Both the position numbers and the translations under genes were made by a program. The notes beneath the pieces were generated by a model. The model was not told where the DNA came from. It made no database searches and worked only from the letters and a program-made list of their open reading frames with translations. This document shows, one piece after another, positions 56,577-64,000 of a stretch of 64,000 nt of DNA. Positions within the stretch are counted from its first letter, which is position 1. Every line of letters starts with the position of its first letter. This DNA comes from Fistulifera solaris (lineage: Eukaryota; Bacillariophyta; Bacillariophyceae; Naviculales; Stauroneidaceae): contig AP026162.1 in NCBI GenBank assembly GCA_030295235.1, positions 868,001 to 932,000 on the forward strand, written 5' to 3'.

Positions 56577-57341
56577 ATGTCGACCGAACCTATAGAACAA
56601 TGTTTCAGCGAAGATGAAGCGGAGTCGCTTGTCAAGGACGCGCATTGTGGTTCGGAGGATCAGACCTTTCGTCCGAGTCATCCCAGTCTAAAAGAAGACA
56701 GTCAGTCGCCGTTTAAACGGCAAAAGTTGATTGACGGGGAAACGCCTAAAACGAACCCCTTTGCAAGATTTGCTCATCAAAGCGGGTCCACCAACAATGC
56801 GCACGTAATTGCATCTCGTCCCGTTTCAACACAGCAAAGAAAAACGTGCAAGAAAAATGACAAGAAATGCAATGAAGCCCCTCCTCGGATGGATACTTTG
56901 AGCCCAGAAGAAGTGGAAAAAGTCAAACAAAAGTGGTATAGCTTTCTACAAATGGGTGATTCTGTGGAGGATCAGAGGTTTCAGCTGCTTGTTGCGGCCC
57001 GTCTTCATGCCCGATGTCAAGACAAAGCGGTTCACCAAGCCATGATCGAGCTTCGCAAAGCACTCCATCCAATGTCATTTTCAGCTGAAACTGTAGCTCG
57101 AGCTGATCCAAACCAATTACAGGAGTGCATTTCTAATTTACAGTTCTATTCCGTGAAAGCAAAGCAAATTGTGCAGGCGGCGAATGAGATTGTCGATCAG
57201 TATAGTGGCCAGGTTCCAGAATCCGAGTCCAGCTTGATGAAAGTGACGGGGATTGGGCCTGTATTTGCAGACTTACTGGCGACAATCAACACACGGGCCG
57301 AGCATCAGAAGAGGAGAGGCGATCTTTATTGGTATCGATGA
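56577..57341 (+). CDS. HhH-GPD (endonuclease III-like) protein, C-terminally short
   Basis: From the ATG at 56577 (MSTEPIEQCFSEDEAES) the protein has a ~115-residue polar N-terminus and then an HhH-GPD core: RFQLLVAARLHARCQDKAVH is the first helices and ECISNLQFYSVKAKQIVQAA the N-glycosylase helix pair. LMKVTGIGPVFADLLATI is the helix-hairpin-helix. After about 57312 the frame runs into WYR and stops. A neighbouring frame reads AIFIGIDDDVRT and then stops, which looks like the GVDTHV segment holding the catalytic Asp. The lysine, much of the C-terminal helix and any iron-sulfur cluster cysteines of endonuclease III are not visible. It is either truncated or continues after further sequence errors. 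Base-excision repair function is by family only. Confidence 0.6.
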   Translation: MSTEPIEQCFSEDEAESLVKDAHCGSEDQTFRPSHPSLKEDSQSPFKRQKLIDGETPKTNPFARFAHQSGSTNNAHVIASRPVSTQQRKTCKKNDKKCNEAPPRMDTLSPEEVEKVKQKWYSFLQMGDSVEDQRFQLLVAARLHARCQDKAVHQAMIELRKALHPMSFSAETVARADPNQLQECISNLQFYSVKAKQIVQAANEIVDQYSGQVPESESSLMKVTGIGPVFADLLATINTRAEHQKRRGDLYWYR

Positions 57342-57658
57342 CGACGTTCGAACCTAGTTGATACTTTATTAATTTTTTCGCAAAGCAAGTCTTGCAGCAA
57401 GCTTCTCGGTACAACTTATACCGCCTTGTTTCCGTATCTTGAACAGGAAAAAAATTAACACACAGGATCAGAGTTCAAACTGTTTAGTCGATTGCTACTC
57501 TGTCCCTTGTCTCCTGTTAGCAGATCAAGCAATAAAAATCTCAAGGACATTTATAGAAACAACAATATCAATCCTGTTTAATTTTCAAAACTTTTCATCA
57601 ATCTAAATTCTAAATCATGGCGTGCACATGCGGGCTCTTTCAAGTCAGACACTTCCGA
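57342..57658. other. Intergenic between HhH-GPD and TPR-like genes
   Basis: AT-rich, between the 3' ends of convergent genes. A frame opening after 57355 has no HhH-GPD C-terminal features that I can recognise. Confidence 0.4.
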
Positions 57659-58468
57659 TCACTCCCAAATATGGCTTTCTGTACTTTCATTCGTCCCTTC
57701 ATGACTTTTCAAGGTCTGGCAATAATCTTCTCGCTGTCGCTCGGCATTATCGAATTGTTCTCGCGCTTGTTCTAAGGACAGCGCCACCCATTCTTTTCGT
57801 CGCCGATTCGTTCGACTCAGAGCCGGCATTCCACGACGCGCCCAGGATAGGGCCTTCGCCATGTTTTGCTCGCGAAGAGCAAGCAAGACCAGCAATTGTG
57901 GAACTTCGATGTGCCATGGTTTCAAATAGAGAGCATGCAAAGCCATTTCATAGGATTCTTCGGTTCTGCCTTTGTAAAACAGCAGTGTCGCCAAGCGAAT
58001 GACCGGTTCGGCCCAACCAGGTTGTTCTTGAATCATACGACGCAACACTACCTCCTCTTGCAACAATCCCACAGAACATTCTTTTTCCATTTCCATGATT
58101 GTAGTAGCATATTCATCACCTCGTTCGGCGATCCAAAGATGCATGAGTTCTTCGACCGCATCGTCGGAATCGTTCAACGACGCGAGCAATTGAATCTCAA
58201 TTTCGCGACGACGACGGGACACACTGCTCAGCATGACGGGCATATCTTCATCTTTCAAAAATACTTGTTGCGAGACCGAGTCTTCCGAAAACAAGCTTTC
58301 AAAGAGTTGACGTGCCGAGTCAATATCAGGCAAATCGCGTCCGACGGCATGATGTTCTGGGACGAGCGATGGCATGTTTCTGGCCCTCTGTGGAAGCAAA
58401 ACAAAGGCGTGGCTTCTGAGGGTGGCAGTAGCCACTGCTATAAAGGATAGGATGATTCGGAGGCACAT
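57659..58468 (-). CDS. TPR-like protein with bipartite plastid presequence
   Basis: The ATG at 58468 gives MCLRIILSFIAVATATL then RSHAFVLLPQRARN, a signal peptide followed by a phenylalanine plastid motif; in-frame codons further upstream would bury this presequence and are rejected. The mature part (about 245 residues) has an acidic helical region (DSDDAVEELMHLWIAERGD) followed by a TPR-like pair: QPGWAEPVIRLATLLFYKG with RTEESYEMALHALYLKPWH, then VLLALREQNMAKALSWARR. The family cannot be named. It is probably a plastid assembly or scaffold factor, by inference from targeting and TPRs. It is head to head with the rhomboid gene, 274 bp between starts. Confidence 0.75.
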   Translation of the reverse strand: MCLRIILSFIAVATATLRSHAFVLLPQRARNMPSLVPEHHAVGRDLPDIDSARQLFESLFSEDSVSQQVFLKDEDMPVMLSSVSRRRREIEIQLLASLNDSDDAVEELMHLWIAERGDEYATTIMEMEKECSVGLLQEEVVLRRMIQEQPGWAEPVIRLATLLFYKGRTEESYEMALHALYLKPWHIEVPQLLVLLALREQNMAKALSWARRGMPALSRTNRRRKEWVALSLEQAREQFDNAERQREDYCQTLKSHEGTNESTESHIWE

Positions 58469-58742
58469 GATGTAATGGAAGAGAAAAATAACCATTTTGA
58501 TGCAAAACATCACATCTGCGTTGACGCTTGTCATAAGGATGAAAAGCGACGAACAAGATACGTTTGTTCTTCGGCGGAAACGGCTTCTGTTCGCGATGCA
58601 CTTCACACGCGGTAAGACATCACAAAAGTAAACAATAATCTCACTCTTTTCACCATAGTGTCGTTTATTATCGCGCAATATAATCATCACGAAGAACACC
58701 GAACACAAACATTACGACAACAACAGATGCTTATAATCAAAC

Positions 58743-59586
58743 ATGGGGTTCTTCTCATCCTTTGACGGTAAGTGCACCCGCACACCATCGTGATTTTATC
58801 GTTTTCAACGATGCTCACAACATCACAACACGCGCAGAGGCGATCGACGACGTCGAAGAATATTGGGAGACGAAATGGAACACCTTTTGTGACAAGGTTG
58901 CCGCGAGTGGAGTACTCGGAACGAAGTTTGCGGATCATGTTTTGCGCAAACTCACCGTAACGGCACCCGTGATATTGTCGTTTGTGTTGGTATGCACAGT
59001 CCTCCATTTTATCGGTGGATGGTCCGAGAGCGTACAACGGATGCTGGCTGTTCATGATACATGGAACACTAGCCGCCCCTTGCAGTACACGTCTCTTGTG
59101 ACGCACATTTTTGTTCATTCCAGTTTTGGTCATTTGAGAGGGAACATGACTCATCTATTGCTCGTCGGTCCTTCCGTCGAACACGCCTTTGGATCACAGA
59201 ATATCTCGATCATTATGATGGTAGTCGCCATTGTTTCGGCATTCGCTCATATTCTGGTCGGAAATAACTATTCTCATCAACTGGGAGCGTCGGGGGTCGT
59301 TTTCGCGTGTATTGTGCTTAATTCTCTGGTCGGTGCTAGTCACGGCAAGATACCATTGGCCTTTGTTTTAGTAGCCGTTCTCTATCTTGGTGAAGAATTG
59401 GCTTTATTCTTCAATATTTGGAATCCAGATGGAATTTCTCATCATGCCCATCTCACTGGAGGTATCGTGGGTGCGGTGGCGGGCTTTTACATACATCGAC
59501 AACAAAGCAAAAAGGTTCCAGTAAGAGCCAACACAATTGCGAACTTGTGGAAAAGCAAGCCAGTATTAACCAAAAAGAAGAAGTAA
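58743..59586 (+). CDS. Rhomboid-family intramembrane protease
   Basis: Exon 1 58743-58767 (MGFFSSFD), a 70-bp intron (58768-58837, GTAAGT...GCAG, phase 1), exon 2 58838-59586; 257 residues. The ATG frame closes without this splice, so the intron is well supported. The first membrane helix is near APVILSFVLVCTVLHFIGGW. Loop 1 contains THIFVHSSFGHLRGNMTHLL, matching the rhomboid H-x(n)-HxxxN region. The catalytic Ser is in LGASGVVFA (~59286) and the catalytic His in HHAHLTGGIVG (~59450). The C-terminus is lysine-rich (KPVLTKKKK). The Ser/His pair and GxSG are intact, so it is probably active. Confidence 0.92.
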
Positions 59587-59939
59587 TGTGAAAAGCAACA
59601 AATAACGAAATTAATCATACAAAAAAGTATATCCGGATTCCCCTCTAACGATAAATAATTTCCCCACGTGAAATAATTACGTAGGTCTAGACATTCGAAG
59701 CGCTGCATCATTCGTTCCAATAACGTTTTGTTTTCAAATCTATGAGCTTTTGTTGCTTCGTGACACGAAGCAAATACGGTGGAAAAGTAACTTTGGCATC
59801 TGTCCGCTGTTGATGCAGGAATTGGATATTCGCAAAATAATCTATACCTGGGTACCCCTAGACTACAGAGATAAAAAATAATTTTCTACGACGGCTACAT
59901 ATAATATGCGTAGACCCACTAAGCGTTGTGTCTTTTAAC
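59587..59939. other. Intergenic, 3' flank of the rhomboid gene
   Basis: AT-rich sequence without a recognised gene. A minus-strand frame (~60068-59919) encoding MFRFSLLFVCLLDASVNN looks like a signal peptide on a 49-residue frame, but part of it lies in the duplicated segment and I do not call it a gene. Confidence 0.4.
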
Positions 59940-59947
59940 AGTTATTT

Positions 59948-60044
59948 CATGTTTCAATGATACATCAATGTCGATTGCTGTTTCATGACATGCATTAGCG
60001 ATGTTGAGTGAAGTATTGTTGACACTGGCGTCCAAAAGACAAAC
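59948..60044. repeat. Direct repeat, left copy, flanking the 240-bp array
   Basis: About 97 bp containing TCATGACATGCATTAGCGAT and TTGGCGTCCAAAA-type sequence. It reappears, about 85% alike by eye, at 61200-61296 in the same orientation. Confidence 0.8.
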
Positions 60045-60104
60045 GAATAGCAAACTGAATCGAAACATTTTTTTCGTGAATTCTTGAAATTTCGCTATCA
60101 CGCG

Positions 60105-61000
60105 GAGTGTTAGTTTACGCCAGCCAAGACTGGGTTGTACTGTAGTCATGAGTCATGAACCGAACAACAAAGGGTTCCGTTTTGCGTCTCTCGCATCCGT
60201 CCATTGTCATTCAACCGCGAATATAATTACAATTACGGGTAAATAAAGTCACAACAACGATGATTCTGAACTACTTGTCAAGAGTTTCTTTTATTTTCAC
60301 GTCGAAAGTCCGAGGATCGACACCTTGAATTTCCACTATAGGACGTAATGTTGGTTTACGCCAGCCAAGACTGGGTTGTACTGTAGTCATGAGTCATGAA
60401 CCGAACAACAAAGGGTTCCGTTCTGCGTCTCTCGCATCCGTCCATTGTCATTCAGCTGCGAATATAATTACAATTACGGGTAAATAAAGTCGCAACAACG
60501 ATGATATTGAAGTACTTGTCAAGAGCTTCTTTTATTTTCACGTCGAAAGTCCGAGGATCGACACCTTGAATTTCCACTATAGGACGTAATGTTGGTTTAC
60601 GCCAGCCAAGACTGGGTTGTACTGTAGTCATGAGTCATGAACCGAACAACAAAGGGATCCGTTTTGCGGCGAATATATTTATAATACGGAGTATATAATT
60701 ATGGGTTTAAATAAAGTCGCAACAACGATGATTCTGAACTACTTGCCAAGAGTTTCTTTTATTTTCACGTCGAAAGTCCGAGGATCGACACCTTGAATTT
60801 CCACTATAGGACGTAATGTTGGTTTACGCCAGCCAAGACTGGGTTGTACTGTAGTCATGAGTCATGAACCGAACAACAAAGGGATCCGTTTTGCGGCGAA
60901 TATATTTATAATACGGAGTACCCCGGAGTATATAATTATGGGTTTAAATAAAGTCGCAACAACGATGATTCTGAACTACTTGTTAAAAGTTAGGTGCTAA
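60105..61000. repeat. ~240-bp tandem repeat, about four units
   Basis: The marker GTTTACGCCAGCCAAGACTG starts at 60113, 60354, 60595 and 60822, giving periods of 241, 241 and 227 bp. Each unit also has TGTAGTCATGAGTCATGAAC, CGAACAACAAAGGG, AATAAAGTCGCAACAACGAT and CGTCGAAAGTCCGAGGATCG. Units 3 and 4 lack the CTCTCGCATCCGTCCATTG stretch and share a TTATAATACGGAGTA variant, so they form a subfamily. No coding or mobile-element feature seen. Confidence 0.9.
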
Positions 61001-61072
61001 CGTATTTGAAGTAAATCGATAGAACTGATTCAGACTGGTTGTTACAACGACATCCGGTTGGCTGACTGGGAA

Positions 61073-61115
61073 CCCTAGAGAAAGAATACGTATTTTTTCT
61101 AGGGGGAAAACCCCT
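61073..61115. other. Hairpin-forming sequence
   Basis: CCCTAGAGAAAG and TTTTTTCTAGGG (61073-61084 and 61093-61104) can pair over 12 positions, two of them G-T, around an eight-base loop. A second small stem, GGGG-AAAA-CCCC, follows at once. It might be a transcript-end structure or the tip of a small element; nothing else supports either. Confidence 0.5.
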
Positions 61116-61199
61116 CAAGATTCTCATCTACGGCGCGGAGCGCCACCGAGATCAACTCGACCCACTACCACAACCGTATCGAACCCAGCCCCTCCACAA

Positions 61200-61296
61200 A
61201 TGTTTCAATGATAACTGAAGTCGATTATTGTTTCATGGCATGCATTAGCGATGTTGGGCAATGTATTGTGGACATTGGCGTCCAAAAAGACAACGA
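61200..61296. repeat. Direct repeat, right copy, flanking the 240-bp array
   Basis: Second copy of the segment at 59948-60044, ending just before the TPMT-family stop codon. Shared stretches include GCATGCATTAGCGATGTTG and ACATTGGCGTCCAAAA-like sequence. Confidence 0.8.
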
Positions 61297-61321
61297 GTAG
61301 TAAAAAATTGTCCGCATTTTG

Positions 61322-62128
61322 TTACTGTACTTTTGAACGTATCACCCAAATATCTTCACTCACGACTCCGCCAAAGCGCCATCGCAAAATTAATCGTTTG
61401 TACCACGCTTCATTGAAAAAGGCATCGCTGACACTTTCAATACACTCCACCGAGGCGATCCAGGGTTGATGCTCAAACAAATGTAGCACTTGATCTCTGT
61501 TTAACGTAAAAGGAGGCCCCAAAGTTGTTTCGCTATTGGGACGAATGTATCCAGATAGTAAGAGCACTCCACCAGGTTTCAGTACAGATCCCAGCACTTG
61601 AACATATTCTTCACGATCGCTCGGTTTAATCGCTACCATAGCGGCCCGATCCCATACCACATCGAATTTTCCCGCCACGACTGGACCAAAATGAAAGAAG
61701 TTCCCACACAACAACCATATCTTCTCGCCACGAAAGCAATCAAATCCATTCTTCGATTCCACCGCTTCCATTTGTAGATTGGGATTCTCTTGCATAAATT
61801 CTTGCACGCCTTGGAGTACACCTTCCACTCCAATCACTTCTTTAGCTTTGGTGGTCAAGTAAGCTAAATCCACTGTCTTTCCGCAAAGTGGCACAAGGAC
61901 TCGCGATTCTTTGTGAATAAAATCATCTCCATATTTCTCTAACGCCCAATAGACATCAGGTTGATGCCATCGAGTCATGCCGGTATCCCATCGTTTCTTC
62001 CACGAATCTAGCGCACCGACCTCCTCGGATTGCGTCCGCAACGAGCGAGTATTTTTACTTAGAACGAAAGCGGCAGCGGCTGCCGCTGTAGGAGCGAGCA
62101 CACGGTATGTTCTGTAGCATTGCATCAT
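61322..62128 (-). CDS. TPMT-family S-adenosylmethionine methyltransferase
   Basis: Intact frame of 268 residues; two adjacent ATGs open it. The N-terminus (MMQCYRTYRVLAPTAAAAAA) is basic and alanine-rich, like a mitochondrial or membrane anchor sequence. The TPMT family signature is clear: SWKKRWDTGMTRWHQ, then motif I RVLVPLCGKTVDLAYL, then VIGVEGVLQGVQEF, and FDVVWDRAAMVAIKPSDR (motif III region), with LKPGGVLLLSGYI. TPMT-like enzymes methylate thiols, selenium, tellurium or halide acceptors. In algae some such enzymes release methyl halides or methylated chalcogens, so the substrate is open. Confidence 0.9.
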   Translation of the reverse strand: MMQCYRTYRVLAPTAAAAAAFVLSKNTRSLRTQSEEVGALDSWKKRWDTGMTRWHQPDVYWALEKYGDDFIHKESRVLVPLCGKTVDLAYLTTKAKEVIGVEGVLQGVQEFMQENPNLQMEAVESKNGFDCFRGEKIWLLCGNFFHFGPVVAGKFDVVWDRAAMVAIKPSDREEYVQVLGSVLKPGGVLLLSGYIRPNSETTLGPPFTLNRDQVLHLFEHQPWIASVECIESVSDAFFNEAWYKRLILRWRFGGVVSEDIWVIRSKVQ

Positions 62129-62264
62129 GCTTATGTTTCCATCTCGAGTTAATTAACGAAAGAATTTAAAAAAAAATACTCCGTCTTTAACAATTGTCGT
62201 TGAAAGCCCAGCAAAGATCCTTTTTTGTCGAAGATGACGACGACGACTCCCTTCTCACTCATCG
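62129..62264. promoter_or_regulatory. Upstream region of the TPMT-family gene
   Basis: Short AT-rich stretch with an A9 run near 62170, before the palindrome array. No other feature seen. Confidence 0.35.
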
Positions 62265-62880
62265 ACAACCCGCAGATTTCCTGGGAACTTGATAATACAA
62301 CTGGTCCAGCTTATCTGGACCAGTGTAAATACTCAATCACCAAGATTTTCTGGAAACTTGAAAAATACACGTGGTCCAGAAAATCTGGACCACTGTAAAT
62401 ACCAAACACCCAGATTTCCAGGGAACGCGAAATACAGCTGGTCCAGAGTTTCTGGACCAGTATAATTACCACAGACCCAGATTTCCTGGGAACGTCAAAA
62501 TACAACACTCCAGATTTTCTGGACCAATGTAAATACCCTACTCCCAGATTTCCTTAAAACGTGAGAATACAACAGGTCCAGATTTTCTGGACCGTTGTAA
62601 ATACTACACATCCATGTTTTCTGGAAACATGAAACTACAATTGGTCTAATTTTCTGCACTAGTGTAATTACCACGCCCCCAGATTTCCTGGGAGTGTGAA
62701 ATACAACACCTCCAGATTTTCTGGACCACCGTAAATACCACTCACCCAGATCTCCTGGGAACGTGAAAAAATACAAAACCTCCAGATTTTCTGGACTAGT
62801 GTAAAGTCCTGGGACCGTGAAAGCATCACGCGTGCCCAAATTTTCTGGACCACGCATTCCCAGAAAATTTGGGAGTGTGG
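62265..62880. repeat. ~68-bp palindrome array, family C
   Basis: Two palindromes alternate: TGGTCCAGATTTTCTGGACC and CCCAGATTTCCTGGG, joined by AGTGTAAATACC and AACGTGAAAATACAA spacers. Starts of the first at about 62302, 62372, 62439 and 62506 give a 67-70 bp period, and about nine double units are present. Where one arm changes the other often changes with it. The right end (CCCAGAAAATTTGGGAGTGTGG) resembles the 35-bp unit that flanks the array at 41.3-43.0 kb. Confidence 0.88.
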
Positions 62881-63058
62881 TGTTTGGTGAATTTTCACGA
62901 TAATATCTTCGTGACGGCGGAGGCAGCGCGGTAAAAAAGCGTCCGCAGCGAGCATCCCTTCAATTCCATCCATAACGCTGCTTTTTACTTTTGCAGCTCG
63001 ACCTTATTACTAGTAAAATAAAATATCAGCATTGTTGCTCATCGTTTATTTACACAAT
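62881..63058. promoter_or_regulatory. Upstream region of the TFIIIC subunit gene
   Basis: Short non-repetitive spacer between the palindrome array and the start codon at 63059. Confidence 0.35.
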
Positions 63059-64000
63059 ATGCCGAATACGTCAAAGCAGAAGAGTACCAAGCCTAAGAAT
63101 GATACGTCCAATGTAGAGTCAGCGCAAAGGCTAGACTCCGCAAAGAGCTGGATACTTTGCATCAAGAAATGGAAGTGGCAAGATACGCGACTATCGAAAC
63201 GGGCCATCAACGAAGAAAAGTTCCAAAACATCAGTCGAAAGCACGTACTCGTCAGCGAAAACATCTGGAAAAGATAGATCACGAGGAGATCTTTGCCTAC
63301 GATGAACAGGGTGAAGACGTTCCGATCCGTGGGGCAGCCGCTGCTCACACAGCCGACGTAATCAACGGGAGTCTCATTTTTGGGGTACCTGGAAAGCCCG
63401 ACGAACAGCAGGATGGCTCAGACGATGGGGGCGATTCTTCTGAGGACCAGCAAAGCGACGATGATTCACAGTTCTCCGGCGAGGATGAGAACGAGGAAAG
63501 CGCCAGTGAGGACGACACGGACGAATCTGATACCATGGAAGAAAATGTTGATGAAGATTTCGACGATGATGACGAAGACGAGGACGAAGACTTGGAAGTC
63601 TTGGAAGAAGCAGAAGATACAGACAACGGCATAAGAGCCAAGTGTAGACCTGTCGCCGATGACTTGAACGCAAACGAAGATGGTGGCAAGCAACCAGGCA
63701 AGAAGCGGAAAAATAAGTTCCAGGGCATGAGCAACAAACGTCGAAGGTACCGCATGAAAAACTTCAAGTCCTTTCGAATGGCTCAAAGACACGGAGAAGC
63801 TCTTGCGGCTCATGCACGTGGTAATCCTTCATTAGCGATTCAGAAATTGAAAGCGATCGCTCAAGATCATCCGTCGGCACCACAAATCTACTCGTCACTG
63901 GGAATGATTTATGAAGAGATGCTGCAGGATCAGAAAGCGAAAGTAATTGGAGATCGAGATGGTTCAGGAGTTACTGATGGCTTGGATCAGGGTCAGGAGG
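63059..64000 (+). CDS. TFIIIC TPR subunit (Tfc4/GTF3C3-like), 5' part
   Basis: The ATG at 63059 gives MPNTSKQKSTKPKNDTSN. One frame change near 63138 (in CGCAAAGAGC) leads into KELDTLHQEMEVARY and a continuous frame to the window edge. It contains HLEKIDHEEIFAYDEQ, a ~90-residue Asp/Glu-rich stretch (63400-63620), a basic patch (GKKRKNKFQGMSNKRRR), and then a first TPR: HGEALAAHARGNPSLAIQK with HPSAPQIYSSLGMIYEEM. An acidic N-terminus, then an (A)xGEA..AHARG TPR and the SLGMIYEE motif match the TFIIIC subunit that recruits TFIIIB for tRNA and 5S transcription. The 3' part lies outside the window, so the call is good but not certain. Confidence 0.75.

Noticed and set aside
59919-60149. Small secreted peptide gene on the minus strand
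   Set aside because: The signal-peptide-like stretch overlaps the tandem repeat and its flanking duplication, and the second copy does not keep the frame.
61136-61190. tRNA or transposon end suggested by GGCGCGGAGCGCC and ATCGAACCC
   Set aside because: No cloverleaf can be drawn, and no matching terminal repeat is seen.
1-64000. Transposons, retroelements or virus-like elements
   Set aside because: I found no reverse transcriptase, integrase, transposase, capsid or terminal repeats. The arrays are simple tandem or palindromic DNA.

Overview
The window is nuclear DNA of a photosynthetic stramenopile, most likely a diatom. Genes carry short GT-AG introns (57-135 bp) and eukaryote-only families (kinesin, CK2 alpha, TAP42, UBLCP1, TFIIIC). 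Several proteins begin with a signal peptide followed by a phenylalanine-centred plastid motif (NAFIPS, NAFAPS, EAFVIP, HAFVLL), the bipartite presequence of a four-membrane red-lineage plastid. The giant gene ends in the LRR plus cysteine-rich tail seen in diatom LRR membrane proteins. The genus cannot be told from this window.

Layout. 1-6.5 kb: Tsr3 rRNA-modifying enzyme (+), a rhodanese/TrhO-like protein (-), a two-RRM protein (+), a palindrome-rich repeat tract, tRNA-Thr(AGU) (-), and an unknown secreted or targeted protein (+). 6.5-12 kb: one long kinesin-like gene (-) with a coiled coil, TQT motifs and an acidic Ser/Asp repeat tail. 12.5-35.2 kb: the centrepiece, one giant gene (+) of about 7,550 codons. 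It encodes some 117 copies of a ~47-residue two-helix repeat, a proline-rich linker, one membrane span and a C-terminal LRR domain. 35.4-36.8 kb: a Nudix-HAD fusion (-). 37-38.7 kb: a 220-bp tandem array and more palindromes. 38.8-41.2 kb: UBLCP1 (+) and TAP42/IGBP1 (-), tail to tail. 41.3-43 kb: a large 52-bp palindrome array flanked on both sides by ~35-bp repeats. 43.6-46.9 kb: CK2 alpha (-) and an FAD monooxygenase (+). 47-50.4 kb: a tandem pair of plastid enoyl-ACP reductases (-). 50.9-59.6 kb: PH-domain protein (-), small basic plastid protein (+), chorismate synthase (-), cathepsin Z-like protease (+), short HhH-GPD protein (+), TPR-like plastid protein (-) and a rhomboid (+). 59.6-63 kb: a ~240-bp tandem array, a TPMT-family methyltransferase (-) and a third palindrome array. 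63.06 kb to the edge: the start of a TFIIIC TPR subunit (+).

About half of the genes, including conserved housekeeping ones, are split by single-base frame changes, often in short homopolymers and mostly of the missing-base kind. I see no isolated premature stop that a frame change would not explain. This looks like residual indel error in a long-read assembly rather than gene decay, so I report each as one gene and say where its frame changes.

The plastid enzymes (two enoyl-ACP reductases and probably chorismate synthase) serve fatty-acid and aromatic amino-acid synthesis. CK2, TAP42 and UBLCP1 are signalling and proteasome regulators. The kinesin and the giant repeat protein start head to head, so they may share a promoter region.
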